A stretch of DNA of 64,000 bases from Pseudorhodoferax aquiterrae. GTDB lineage: Bacteria; Pseudomonadota; Gammaproteobacteria; Burkholderiales; Burkholderiaceae_C. The DNA lies in NCBI RefSeq assembly GCF_014652235.1, contig NZ_BMYK01000005.1, positions 124,001-188,000 on the forward strand, in the 5' to 3' direction. Positions 35,657 to 48,847 of this stretch are shown here, piece by piece. Numbering within the stretch: position 1 is the first letter of the stretch; each line of letters begins with the position of its first letter. The notes under the pieces were generated by a model. The model did no database searches, had not been told where the DNA came from, and worked only from the letters and a program-made list of their open reading frames with translations. Made by a program: the position numbers and the translations under genes.

Positions 35657-36034
35657 ATGCCCCAGACCCGCATCCTGTACGTCGAAGACAACGAAGACCT
35701 GCGCGATTCCATTGCCATGCTGCTGGAGGAGGAGCCCGGCTACGCCGTGACGGTCTGCGGCACCGGCGAGGAGGCGCTGGCGCTGCTGGCGCAGGACGAT
35801 TGCGACATCCTGATCACCGACGTGGGGCTGCCAGGGCTGTCGGGCGTGGAACTGGCGCAGCAGTTGCTGGCGCGCAAACCGGCGCAACATGTGCTGCTGT
35901 GCTCCGGTTATGACATGGGGGGCGAGCTGGCCGCGATGGGCCCTCATGTGCGGGCGCTGACCAAGCCCTTCGAAGTCGACGAACTCGAGCGCTTGCTGCA
36001 GGAGATGGTGGCAGCGTTGCGCAGCGCCGCTTGA
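35657..36034 (+). CDS. Stand-alone receiver-domain response regulator
   Basis: 125 residues, a receiver only. Acidic pair VEDNED, phospho-acceptor Asp in ITDVGLPG, Ser in LLCSGYD and Lys in TKPFE are all present. No output domain. No kinase lies next to it, so it may serve a distant hybrid kinase or the chemotaxis/c-di-GMP network. Begins 11 bases after the barrel gene. Confidence 0.88.
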   Translation: MPQTRILYVEDNEDLRDSIAMLLEEEPGYAVTVCGTGEEALALLAQDDCDILITDVGLPGLSGVELAQQLLARKPAQHVLLCSGYDMGGELAAMGPHVRALTKPFEVDELERLLQEMVAALRSAA

Positions 36035-36051
36035 GCGCTGCGGCGCACGGC

Positions 36052-36342
36052 TCAGTCCCGGCGTTCCATCCAGCCCAGGGCCTGGTCCCGCAGTTGCACA
36101 ATGCGTGACCAGCTCATGCACATGCGCGCGTAGGCGCGCAGGACGTCGGTATTGACGGGTGCCTCCATGCCTTCCAGGGCGGCGGGTTCGAGCCGGTTGC
36201 GCGCCACGGTCTCGAACTCGCTGCTGGCCTGCAGCCATTGGTCGGCCAGGTCCCCGTAGCCGGAATCGTGCAAGGTGATGCACGCGTCGTCCCGGCGGTG
36301 CTCCTCGATCAGAGCCAAGGCCCTTGCCTGCTGCAAATCCAT
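36052..36342 (-). CDS. Hypothetical protein
   Basis: 96 residues from ATG 36342, preceded by AGGGGAAA. Helical, soluble, three Cys-free segments apart from DDACITLHDSGYGD and RMCMSWSRI. No family recognised. It converges on the receiver gene with a 17-bp gap. Codon use (strong GC3) looks like its neighbours. Confidence 0.6.
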   Translation of the reverse strand: MDLQQARALALIEEHRRDDACITLHDSGYGDLADQWLQASSEFETVARNRLEPAALEGMEAPVNTDVLRAYARMCMSWSRIVQLRDQALGWMERRD

Positions 36343-36425
36343 CGCTTTCCCCTGTTGCTGCACTGCAGCGTCGCTGTTGCATCCGGTTTCAGCACGCGAT
36401 ACTGCGCGGCCGCCGGTGGCCTCCT

Positions 36426-36476
36426 TGTAGGCCGTGGGCGCATCAGCATGTGCGCCATGTCCGTGGCTGGCCTACA
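36426..36476. repeat. Nested inverted repeat in the gap 36343-36659
   Basis: Outer arms TGTAGGCC (36426-36433) and GGCCTACA (36469-36476) pair perfectly. Inner arms TGGGCGCA (36435-36442) and TGCGCCA (36451-36457) pair with one bulge. The rest of the 317-bp gap holds no gene I can support. It could be a transcription end structure or part of an RNA leader. Confidence 0.4.
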
Positions 36477-36659
36477 GCGCGGGCAAGGGCGAAAGCCGCC
36501 GCATCGTGGGGGAAAGGCGCACCGGCGGTGCGCTGGGCCGGCAGGTGGCATGCGGACGCATCGCCGGTCGGCTGCGGGCCGCGGCATGGCGGCGTCCGCA
36601 AGGGCCGTGCAGGGCTGCGCGGGGGAGCCGGATGGGCCGGCTCCGCGCGGCATCGGCCC

Positions 36660-37913
36660 TCAGGCCGTCTCGGCCCAGGCCAGCGCCTGCAGGTGCGCCA
36701 TGTTGACCTGCCGGCTCGACAGCGCCAGCGCGTTGGCGACGCGGGCGAACACCGCGTCATCGCCGCGCTCGCAGGCCTCGGTCAGTTCGAGGAAGGGGGC
36801 GTACAGGCCGCGGCGGTGCAGCAGCGCATCGACGACCGGCTCGGGCAGGGCCACCGATTCGAGCGCCTTGGCCATGGGCACGCCCAGCATGCTGTCCAGC
36901 AACGAGAACACACCCACCGTGAAGGCGTTGTCGCATTCCTCGGGCGACAGCAGCTCGGCCGTCAAGAGCTCCATGAGGCGGCCGCGCACCACCGCGGTCT
37001 GGCCGATGGCCGGGGGCGGGCCGCCGCTGCGCGACGTGCTCAGGAGCAGCGCCGCCCAGCGCAACAGCTTTTGCATGCCGAGGATCATGACCGCGTGGCG
37101 GAAGGAGGTGATCTCGCAGTTCAGGCCGAAGCCCGAAGCGTTGATGAAGCGCAGCAGGTTGAACGACAGCGTGGGGTCGCGCTTGAGCAGCTCCTCCAGT
37201 TCGGCACTGCCGGCCTGGTTGCGCACCAGGTTGACGAGCCGCAGGATGGTCGCCTGCGAGGGGCGGATGGTCAGGGCCTTGACCATGGTCGGCTTGGCGA
37301 ACCAGTAGCCCTGGAACAGCTTGACGCCGTAGCCGGCCAGCAGCTTGTGCTGCTCGCCGGTTTCCACCTTTTCGGCCACCAGCTGGGCGCTGGTGTTGCT
37401 GCGGGCGAACTGCACGAAGGCCTCGACCTTGTCGCCGGACAGCACCATGAGGTCCAGCTTGATGTAGGCGGCCAGCGGGCGCCAGGGCGCATAGCCGCGC
37501 GTCAGGACGCTGTGGTTGAAGGCGAAGCGAAAGCCTTCCTTGTGCAGCTTGTGCATGACCTCGGCCATCCTCGCGATGAGCGCGGGGTCGTGCCCGGGCA
37601 CCGGCGGCACCTCCAGCACCACCTTGTCCGGATGGATCAGCTCCAGGTGGCCCCCGGCCAGGCTTTCGTGCGTGCAGTTGATGAACACCAGCTTGTTGCC
37701 GACCAAGGTCTCGGTGTCGGCGAACGACAGCGCGTTGAACAGCAGGGCGGCATCGCTGTCGGCCGTGTGCTGGCTGGGCGAGGTCGAGCGGTCGAACAGC
37801 TCGTAGCCGAGCACCGTGCGGGTGTCGTCCACGATGGCCTGGCGCGCGATCACGACCTGGTTGTCATCGCCCGCGGGCTTCATCGGTGTCAGCGCGTCGG
37901 GGATGATGGACAT
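36660..37913 (-). CDS. Degenerate-EAL/HDOD signalling protein (copy 1)
   Basis: 417 residues from ATG 37913. The N-terminal half follows the EAL fold (ARQAIVDDTRTVLGYELF, FINCTHESLAGG, YIKLDLMVL, VAEKVETGEQHKL, LFQGYWFAKP), but ELF replaces EAL and the DDFGTG motif is missing, so phosphodiesterase activity is unlikely. The C-terminal half is an HDOD domain (LKRDPTLSFNLLRFINASGFGL, ITSFRHAVMILGMQKL). This is the YuxH/CdgJ architecture, tied to motility or c-di-GMP signalling. It lies 73 bp downstream of a paralogue on the same strand. Confidence 0.9.
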   Translation of the reverse strand: MSIIPDALTPMKPAGDDNQVVIARQAIVDDTRTVLGYELFDRSTSPSQHTADSDAALLFNALSFADTETLVGNKLVFINCTHESLAGGHLELIHPDKVVLEVPPVPGHDPALIARMAEVMHKLHKEGFRFAFNHSVLTRGYAPWRPLAAYIKLDLMVLSGDKVEAFVQFARSNTSAQLVAEKVETGEQHKLLAGYGVKLFQGYWFAKPTMVKALTIRPSQATILRLVNLVRNQAGSAELEELLKRDPTLSFNLLRFINASGFGLNCEITSFRHAVMILGMQKLLRWAALLLSTSRSGGPPPAIGQTAVVRGRLMELLTAELLSPEECDNAFTVGVFSLLDSMLGVPMAKALESVALPEPVVDALLHRRGLYAPFLELTEACERGDDAVFARVANALALSSRQVNMAHLQALAWAETA

Positions 37914-37986
37914 GGTGCAGGCTCCGTGCGGGCAGGCGGTTCTTGGCAGGGGGCGGGATGCGTCGGCCGGTGTGGCGGGGTGGGGC

Positions 37987-39213
37987 TCACTCGACCAGGG
38001 CGTCGGCCCAGGCCAGCGCATCCAGGTGCGCCAGGCTGACCTGGCGCTCGGTCAGGTGCAGGGCCGCCGTGGCGCGGCGGAAGGCCTCGGCATCGCCGGT
38101 TTCGCAGGCCTGCGCCAGTGCCAGCAGGTCGGCATACGGCCCGTTGCCGTGCAGCAGCGCGTCGACGATGGGCGGCTGCAGCGTCAGCAGGCCCACGGCC
38201 TGCTCCATGGGCATGCCCAGCATGGTGTCCAGCAGCGAGAACACACCGACCACGAAGGCGGCGTCGCATTCCTCGGGCGACATGGACTCGGCCGCCAGCA
38301 GCTCCATGAGCCGGCCGCGCACCACCGCCGTGCTGCCCACCACCGGCGAGGCTGCGCCGGCCGCCGCCGTGGTCAGCAGCAGTGCGGCCCAGCGGAACAG
38401 CTTCTTCAGGCCCAGCAGCATCACGGCCTGGCGGAAGGAGGTGATTTCGCGCGTGAGCCCGAAGCCCGAGGAGTTGATCAGGCGCATCAGGTTGAAGCCC
38501 AGCATCGCGTCCTTCTTGAGCACCTGCTCGATCTCGTCGGTGCTGGCCTGGTTGCGCACCAGGTTGATGAGCTGGATCACGTTGGCCTGCGAGGGCGCGA
38601 GCAGGCGCGTCTTGATCAGGTCCGGCTTGGCGAACCAGTAGCCCTGGAACAGCTCCACGCCGTAGCCGACCAGCTGCTCGTACTGGGCGGCGGTCTCGGT
38701 CTTCTCGGCGATCAGCCGCGCGCCGGTGCGGGTCAGCGCGGCCTGGATCAGCTTGGGCAACTGCATCGGGTCGATGTCCGCGAGGTCCAGCTTGATGAAG
38801 TCGGCCAGCGGCTGCCAGCTGGCATAGGCCGGCTCGAGCACCTGTTGGCTGAAGGCCAGGCGAAACCCCCGTTTGCGCAGCCCATGCAGCGCGTGCGAAT
38901 GCGCTTCGATCTCGGCGGGCGCGTCGCCTGCGATGCCCTCGATCTCCAGCACCAGCCGCTCGGGCTGCACCAGATCCAGGTGGCCGCCGGCCAGGCTGTT
39001 GTGGGTGCTGTTGACGAAGATCGCGAACTGGCCGACCAGGGCCTCGCTGCCGGTATGCGCCAATGCGCTGAACACCAGGGCTACGTCGTGCGCAGGCGCG
39101 TGCGCGTCCGCGGGGTGGGAGCGGTCGAACAACTCGTAGCCGAACACCGCCCGGCGCTTGTCCACGATGGGCTGGCGGGCGATCAGCATGGACGCGGTAT
39201 CGGCAACGGTCAT
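37987..39213 (-). CDS. Degenerate-EAL/HDOD signalling protein (copy 2)
   Basis: 408 residues from ATG 39213; an ATG 57 bases upstream (MKRSALEF) is possible. Same architecture as copy 1: LIARQPIVDKRRAVFGYELF, FVNSTHNSLAGGH, FIKLDLADID, LIAEKTETAAQYEQL, LFQGYWFAKPD, then HDOD (LKKDAMLGFNLMRLINSSGFGL). Catalytic EAL residues are again missing. The two copies are clearly homologous over their length but have many differences, so the duplication is old. Likely co-transcribed. Confidence 0.9.
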   Translation of the reverse strand: MTVADTASMLIARQPIVDKRRAVFGYELFDRSHPADAHAPAHDVALVFSALAHTGSEALVGQFAIFVNSTHNSLAGGHLDLVQPERLVLEIEGIAGDAPAEIEAHSHALHGLRKRGFRLAFSQQVLEPAYASWQPLADFIKLDLADIDPMQLPKLIQAALTRTGARLIAEKTETAAQYEQLVGYGVELFQGYWFAKPDLIKTRLLAPSQANVIQLINLVRNQASTDEIEQVLKKDAMLGFNLMRLINSSGFGLTREITSFRQAVMLLGLKKLFRWAALLLTTAAAGAASPVVGSTAVVRGRLMELLAAESMSPEECDAAFVVGVFSLLDTMLGMPMEQAVGLLTLQPPIVDALLHGNGPYADLLALAQACETGDAEAFRRATAALHLTERQVSLAHLDALAWADALVE

Positions 39214-39307
39214 GGGGGCGTGGCGGTTCAACCAGAATGGAGTCTTGGCGAATTCTAGGGCGCTGCGTTTCATTCGTACGCCATCTCTTTCCAATGGGCT
39301 CCGACAC

Positions 39308-40126
39308 TTGACCCAATCTCCGAACATCGAAGCCGGCCTGCGTCCCGCCGCGCTGGCCGCGCTCTGCGAAAGCGCGCCCGCGCGCAAGGCCGTGCGCGCG
39401 CGTGCGCTGGACGATGGCCTGCCGCTGGACGCGCAGCAGCGGCTCGAGGCGCCGGCCGCGGTGCCGGGCCGGCCGGCGCAGCCCATGCTGGTGCCGCACC
39501 AGCAGCTCAAGCCGCGGCCGGTGCACACCCCCGCGGGCCGTGCCGTGTTGCTGCACGCGCTGGCCCACATCGAATTCAACGCCATCAACCTGGCCTGCGA
39601 CATCCTGTGGCGCTTTGACGGACTGCCCGAGGCCTTCTACCGCGACTGGGCCCGTGTGGCGCGCGAGGAGGCCTTGCACTTCCAGCTGCTGGCCGCACAT
39701 CTGGCAGAGTCGGGCCACGCCTATGGCGACTTCCCGGCCCACAGCGGCCTGTGGGACATGGCCGAGAAGACGCAGGACGATCTGCTCGCGCGGCTGGCCC
39801 TGGTGCCGCGCACGCTGGAGGCGCGCGGCCTGGATGCCGCGCCGCCGATCCGCGCCAAGCTGGTTGCTGCAGGCGACCGGCGTGCGGGCGAGATCCTGGA
39901 CGTGATCCTGGCCGACGAGGTCGGCCACGTGGCCATCGGCAACCACTGGTACGGCTGGCTGTGCCGGGCGCGCGGGCTGGAGCCGGTCGCCACCTACGCG
40001 GCGCTGGCACGCCAGTACGGGGCGCCGCGGCTCAAGGGCCCGTTCAATCTGGAGGCCCGGCGCGCGGCCGGCTTCAGCGAGGCCGAGCTGGCCGCCCTGC
40101 AGCAGCCGGACGCCTCCCTACAATGA
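39308..40126 (+). CDS. DUF455 ferritin-like protein
   Basis: 272 residues if it starts at TTG 39308; no in-frame ATG fits the family start (LRPAALAALCESAPARKAVRARAL). Ferritin-like helices with metal ligands: ALAHIEFNAINLACDIL, AREEALHFQLLAAHL, ADEVGHVAIGNHWY. PGRPAQPMLVPHQQLKPR is typical of the family. Possibly a di-iron protein; substrate unknown. It diverges from the HDOD pair. The start codon is uncertain. Confidence 0.85.
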   Translation: MTQSPNIEAGLRPAALAALCESAPARKAVRARALDDGLPLDAQQRLEAPAAVPGRPAQPMLVPHQQLKPRPVHTPAGRAVLLHALAHIEFNAINLACDILWRFDGLPEAFYRDWARVAREEALHFQLLAAHLAESGHAYGDFPAHSGLWDMAEKTQDDLLARLALVPRTLEARGLDAAPPIRAKLVAAGDRRAGEILDVILADEVGHVAIGNHWYGWLCRARGLEPVATYAALARQYGAPRLKGPFNLEARRAAGFSEAELAALQQPDASLQ

Positions 40127-40152
40127 CCCGGACACCACCACGAGGACGCAAG

Positions 40153-40677
40153 ATGGCTTTGTACGCATTGGATGAACGCACGCCCCAGGTGGCCGAGACG
40201 GCCTGGGTGGCCGAGAGCGCCCAGGTCATCGGCGGCGTGGCCCTGGGGCCGGACAGCAGCGTCTGGCCCGGCGTGGTGATCCGCGGCGACAGTGGGCCGA
40301 TCTCGGTGGGCGAGGGCAGCAACATCCAGGACAACAGCGTGCTGCACGCCGACGAAGGCGTGCCCCTCACCATCGGCAAGCACGTCACCGTGGGCCACCA
40401 GGTCATGCTGCACGGCTGCACGGTGGGCGACGAGTCGCTGATCGGCATCGGCGCCATCGTGCTCAACAACGCGAAGATCGGCCGCAACTGCCTGGTCGGC
40501 GCGGGGGCGCTCGTGACCGAGGGCAAGGAATTCCCGGACGGCTCGATGATCGTCGGCAGCCCCGCCAAGGTGGTGCGCCAGCTGACGCCCGAGCAGATCG
40601 AGGGCCTGCGCCGCAGCGCGCGGCATTACATGGACAACGCCCGGCGCTACCGCGCGGGCTTGAGGAAGATCGGCTGA
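40153..40677 (+). CDS. Gamma-class carbonic anhydrase-like hexapeptide protein
   Basis: 174 residues of left-handed beta-helix repeats (VGEGSNIQDNSVLHADEG, VTVGHQVMLHGCTVGDESL, IGIGAIVLNNAKIG). The three zinc-type His residues (VLHAD, GHQVMLHG) are kept. The family (YrdA/CaiE-like) often lacks shown carbonic anhydrase activity. GAGGA precedes ATG 40153; an ATG at 40123 overlapping the DUF455 stop is an alternative. Its stop overlaps a mini-ORF start. Confidence 0.9.
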   Translation: MALYALDERTPQVAETAWVAESAQVIGGVALGPDSSVWPGVVIRGDSGPISVGEGSNIQDNSVLHADEGVPLTIGKHVTVGHQVMLHGCTVGDESLIGIGAIVLNNAKIGRNCLVGAGALVTEGKEFPDGSMIVGSPAKVVRQLTPEQIEGLRRSARHYMDNARRYRAGLRKIG

Positions 40678-40757
40678 TGCGCGCCGTGCCGGGCCGCCCC
40701 AAACAAGCGCGCTCCCGCTCGGCGGGACCGGCCGCAGGCCGAAGGGTGCAGAAATGA
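40677..40757 (+). CDS. Bridging mini-ORF with PGRPKQAR motif (second copy)
   Basis: 26 codons. ATG shares a base with the carbonic anhydrase stop (TGATG), and its TGA overlaps the hslO start (ATGA at 40754-40757). The peptide opens MRAVPGRPKQAR, matching the copy at 12083 at nine of twelve residues or more; the nucleotide blocks are also similar (GCCGGGCCGCCCCAA, then CAAGC). A hairpin (TCCCGC-TCG-GCGGGA) follows the conserved block, as in the first copy. Peptide versus repeat element is unresolved. Confidence 0.5.
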   Translation: MRAVPGRPKQARSRSAGPAAGRRVQK

Positions 40758-41752
40758 GTGAATTGCGCAAGTTTCTGTTCGACGGCCTGCCCGTGCGGGG
40801 GGCCATCGTGCGCCTGACCGACGCCTGGCAGGAGGTGCTCCGCCGGCGCGCGTCCAACACCACGGCGGGTGCCTACCCGGCGCCCGTGCAGTCGCTGCTG
40901 GGCGAGATGACGGCGGCCGCCGTGCTGATGCAGTCCGGCATCCAGTTCGATGGTGCGCTGGTGCTGCAGGTGTTCGGCGACGGCCCGCTCAAACTGGCGG
41001 TGGTGGAGGTGCAGTCCGATCTGCGCGTGCGGGCCACGGCCTCGCTGAGCGGCGCGGTCGAGAACGGTGCCGCCCTGTCCGAACTCATCAACCAGAATGG
41101 CCAGGGGCGCTGCGCGATCACGCTGGACCCGGCGCGCAAGCAGCCCGGCCAGCAGCCCTACCAGGGTGTGGTGGCGCTCAGCGACGGCGAGGGCCAGGGC
41201 TTCGAGCGCATGGCCGAGGTGTTGCAGCACTACATGCGCCACAGCGAGCAGCTCGACACCGTGCTGGTGCTGGCAGCCGACGCCCAGGTGGCGGCCGGCC
41301 TGCTGATCCAGCGCCTGCCCGTCAAGGGCGAGGCCAACCTGGCCGGCCAGGCCAGCGAGGGCGAGGATGCGGCGCAAGCCGACACCCAGGGCCAGAACGA
41401 GGACTTCAACCGCATCGCCCACCTGGCCAGCACGCTCAAGCGCGAGGAACTGCTGACGCTGGACATCGACACCGTGCTGCGCCGCCTGTTCTGGGAAGAG
41501 CGCGTGCTGACCTTCGCGCCGCTCACGGGCGAGGCCGGCCCGCGCTTCGCCTGCACCTGCAGCCGCGAGCGCGTGGCGCAGATGATCCGCGGCCTGGGGC
41601 AGGCCGAAGCCGAGTCCATCCTGGCCGAGCGCGGCGACATCGAGGTGGGTTGCGAGTTCTGCGGCCAGCATTACCGCTTCGACGCGGTCGACGCGGCGCA
41701 GATCTTCGCCGCGCCGGGCTCGCTGCCGCCGGGCAGCCAGTCGGTTCAGTAG
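40754..41752 (+). CDS. hslO: Redox-activated chaperone Hsp33
   Basis: 332 residues. N-terminal Hsp33 fold (FDGLPVRGAIVRLTDAW, GEMTAAAVLMQSG, YQGVVAL). The C-terminal zinc switch is complete: CTC in RFACTCSRERV and CEFC in VGCEFCGQHY. It is a cytoplasmic holdase turned on by oxidative unfolding. The C-terminal tail overlaps the convergent NadR-like gene by seven bases. A mini-ORF couples it to the gamma-carbonic anhydrase gene. Confidence 0.96.
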   Translation: MSELRKFLFDGLPVRGAIVRLTDAWQEVLRRRASNTTAGAYPAPVQSLLGEMTAAAVLMQSGIQFDGALVLQVFGDGPLKLAVVEVQSDLRVRATASLSGAVENGAALSELINQNGQGRCAITLDPARKQPGQQPYQGVVALSDGEGQGFERMAEVLQHYMRHSEQLDTVLVLAADAQVAAGLLIQRLPVKGEANLAGQASEGEDAAQADTQGQNEDFNRIAHLASTLKREELLTLDIDTVLRRLFWEERVLTFAPLTGEAGPRFACTCSRERVAQMIRGLGQAEAESILAERGDIEVGCEFCGQHYRFDAVDAAQIFAAPGSLPPGSQSVQ

Positions 41753-42393
41753 CCCTGCAACCGGCGGAACAGCCGGTGCTCGCAGGCCGCGTCGCCATCG
41801 CAGGCGCAGCGCCAGCGGGCGGCGGCCGGCGCGTCGGGCAGGGCGCCCAACCGGGGGGCGAGCACGGGCAGGGCGCGCAGCGCGCGCTCGGCGCGGGCCA
41901 GCCGCGCAGGGCCGTGGCCGTAGACCACCTGGAAGGGCAGGCCGGCGCGGTCCAGCGCTGCACGCACCAGCGCGTCCACGGGCGCCTGCACCTGTGGGCC
42001 GTCGCGCTGGATGCCGTCGGCCACCCAGGGCAGGTCCAGCCCCATGACCAGGGTCAGGGCGTAACTGCGCTGGTGCTCCAGCGCGAACGGGTACAGCGTG
42101 CGGTCGGCGAACAGCAGGTCGCTGTAGACGGCGACCATGAGCGGCGTGGTGTCGGCGATGAGCAGGTCCGGTGCCCTGGCGCCGGCGCGGGCGATGGCAT
42201 CGGCGTGGGCGCGGGCGATGCCTTCCTGCTCGTCCGCACGCGGCGTGCGGCCGGCGTCCAGGCACCACTGGCGCAGCAGCTCGGGCACCAGTTCCACGGT
42301 CAGCCCGCGCGCGGTGAGCGATTGCGCCAGCGCCTGCGACAGCGCGGTCTTGCCGCTGCTCTCGGCCCCGAGCAGCGCGATGCGCAGTGTCAC
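41746..42393 (-). CDS. NadR-like ATPase, probable nicotinamide riboside kinase
   Basis: 215 residues. P-loop LLGAESSGKTALSQAL and DTTPLMVAVYSDLLF match the kinase domain of NadR; the N-terminal helix-turn-helix and adenylyltransferase domains of full NadR are absent. GTG start overlapping the pnuC stop as GTGA. With PnuC it would trap imported nicotinamide riboside as the mononucleotide. A Cys cluster near the end (RCACDGDAACEH) is an odd addition. Confidence 0.87.
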   Translation of the reverse strand: MTLRIALLGAESSGKTALSQALAQSLTARGLTVELVPELLRQWCLDAGRTPRADEQEGIARAHADAIARAGARAPDLLIADTTPLMVAVYSDLLFADRTLYPFALEHQRSYALTLVMGLDLPWVADGIQRDGPQVQAPVDALVRAALDRAGLPFQVVYGHGPARLARAERALRALPVLAPRLGALPDAPAAARWRCACDGDAACEHRLFRRLQGY

Positions 42394-43037
42394 GGGGAGC
42401 CCGGGACGGCCGCCACGAGCCGGCGTTTCCAGGCCTGCCAGCCCAGCCAGCTCAGACCGATGAACAGCGCGTAGAGCAGCGTGGTCAGCCACAGGCCCTT
42501 GTAGGCGAACAGGCCCACACTGACGGTGTTGACGACCAGCCAGACCAGCCAGTTCTCGATGTACTTGCGGCCCAGCAGGTACTGGCCGACCAGGCTCACG
42601 GCCGTGGGAAAGGCGTCCCACCAGGGCACATCGGTGTCGGTGAAGCGCATCAGGAACAGCGCCACCAGCGGCCACAGCACAGCGCAGGCCGCCACCACGG
42701 CCCAGCAGCCCGCCGCGGACAGGCGCGCCACGCGCAGCGCCGAGCCATCGGGCCGGTGACCGCGCAGCCAGTTGAACCAGCCCCACAGGGCGACGCTGGC
42801 GAAGAAGATCTGCAGCGCCGCATCGCCGTAGAGCTTGCTGCGCGAAAACAGTCCGAAATAGAGCAGCGAGCTCACGGCGGCCAGAGGCCAGCCCCAGTGC
42901 CGCTCGCGGATGTTGAAACCCACCATGGCCAGCGCCAGCAGCACGGCAACAATCTCGAGCCAGCTGCTGGCCACGCCCCACAGCGTGAAGGCCGGCTCCA
43001 GCAGCCACAGCCACAGGGCGCGCAGCGGCTCGGGCAT
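42390..43037 (-). CDS. pnuC: Nicotinamide riboside transporter PnuC
   Basis: 215 residues with about seven helices. PnuC motifs: WLEIVAVLLALAMVGFNIRE, WGWPLAAVSSLLYFGLF, YGDAALQIFFASVALWGWFNW, QYLLGRKYIENWLVWLVVN. ATG shares a base with the ftsB stop. Facilitated uptake of nicotinamide riboside across the inner membrane, with the kinase gene directly downstream. Confidence 0.93.
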   Translation of the reverse strand: MPEPLRALWLWLLEPAFTLWGVASSWLEIVAVLLALAMVGFNIRERHWGWPLAAVSSLLYFGLFSRSKLYGDAALQIFFASVALWGWFNWLRGHRPDGSALRVARLSAAGCWAVVAACAVLWPLVALFLMRFTDTDVPWWDAFPTAVSLVGQYLLGRKYIENWLVWLVVNTVSVGLFAYKGLWLTTLLYALFIGLSWLGWQAWKRRLVAAVPGSP

Positions 43038-43312
43038 CAGCGGGTGAGTTGCACGAACAGTTCGTTGGGCTTGACCATGCCCAGTTCGCCACGGGCCTTT
43101 TCTTCCACCATCTCCAGGCCGTCCTTGAGGTCGGCCACCTCGGCCGCGAGCCGGTCGTTGACGGCCTGGGCCTTGGCGTTGGCGGCCTGCTGGTCGATCA
43201 GCCGCTCCTGCAGCTCGGCCACATTGGAGATGCTGCCGCGGCCGAACCATAGCTGGGCGTGCACGACGGCCAGCAGCACCAGCAGCACGGCCGGAACGAA
43301 GCGCGAGCCCAT
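43037..43312 (-). CDS. ftsB: Cell-division protein FtsB
   Basis: 91 residues. One N-terminal membrane helix (FVPAVLLVLLAVVHAQLWFG), then a coiled coil (LQERLIDQQAANAKAQAVND) and the conserved EEKARGELGMVKPNE. It joins FtsL and FtsQ in the divisome. Standard neighbour of eno in proteobacteria; 38 bp downstream of eno here. Confidence 0.93.
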   Translation of the reverse strand: MGSRFVPAVLLVLLAVVHAQLWFGRGSISNVAELQERLIDQQAANAKAQAVNDRLAAEVADLKDGLEMVEEKARGELGMVKPNELFVQLTR

Positions 43313-43350
43313 GGGAACGGCGACGGAAGCAGAGGGTGGGAGCGGGACGC

Positions 43351-44646
<1,296 letters not shown>

Positions 44647-44678
44647 CTAAGAGCTAGGGAATCCTTGGGGCGGGCGCT

Positions 44679-44969
44679 TCAGACGCCTTCGACCACGATC
44701 ATGCGCATGATGGCCGCGCCCTGGCGTGCCGCGCGCGCCTTGCCGTACTCGGGCGAGGCGTCGAAGGCCTTGGCGGCCTCGACGCTGGGGAACTTGAGCA
44801 TGACCAGCCGGCTCGGCGACCAGTCGCCTTCCAGCACCTCGACCTTGCCGCCGCGCACACAGACCTCGGCGCCATGCGCCTGCATCGCGGCCGTGGACCA
44901 CTTCTTGTACTCCTCGTACTGTGCAGGGTTGGTGACGGTGACGTCGGCAAGGATGTAGGCGCTGGGCAT
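44679..44969 (-). CDS. DUF1330 protein
   Basis: 96 residues, dimeric ferredoxin-like fold. Family signature: MPSAYILADVTVTNPAQYEEY, VRGGKVEVLEGDW, MLKFPSVEAAKAF. Function unknown. Between pyrG and eno, 44 bases before the eno start. In several related genomes kdsA occupies part of this interval; it is absent here. Confidence 0.9.
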   Translation of the reverse strand: MPSAYILADVTVTNPAQYEEYKKWSTAAMQAHGAEVCVRGGKVEVLEGDWSPSRLVMLKFPSVEAAKAFDASPEYGKARAARQGAAIMRMIVVEGV

Positions 44970-44996
44970 GCGGTCGGGTCTTTCGGTGGTGGGCGA

Positions 44997-48384
<3,388 letters not shown>

Positions 48385-48388
<4 letters not shown>

Positions 48389-48831
48389 ACATCGACGTCA
48401 AGATCCTCGACCCCCGCATGGCCGAACAGCTGCCGGCCTATGCCACGCCGGGCAGTGCCGGCCTGGACCTGCGCGCCTGCCTGGACGCGCCGCTGCTGCT
48501 GGCACCCGGCGCCTGGGAACTGGTGCCCACCGGTATCGCCATCCACCTGGCCGACCCGGGCTACGCCGCCATGATCCTGCCGCGCTCGGGCCTGGGCCAC
48601 AAGCACGGCATCGTGCTCGGCAACCTCGTGGGACTGATCGACAGCGACTACCAGGGCCAGCTCATGGTCAGCGCCTGGAACCGCAGCAGCACGGCCTACA
48701 CCGTGCAGCCGCTGGAGCGCATCGCGCAGCTGGTGGTGGTGCCCGTGGTGCAGGCCAAATTCAACATCGTGCAGGACTTCGAAGCTTCCGCCCGCGGGGC
48801 GGGCGGTTACGGTTCTACCGGGACCGCCTGA
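48385..48831 (+). CDS. dut: dUTP diphosphatase
   Basis: 148 residues with all five dUTPase motifs: [38 protein letters not shown] and the C-terminal [11 protein letters not shown] trimeric enzyme hydrolysing dUTP to dUMP. The coaBC-dut order is common in proteobacteria; here a small membrane gene lies between. Confidence 0.97.
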
Positions 48832-48847
48832 GCCGCGGCGCAGCGCT

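Noticed and set aside
36364-36659. Short frames in the gap before the HDOD gene
   Set aside because: No ribosome-binding site or motif; a nested inverted repeat is the only supported feature.
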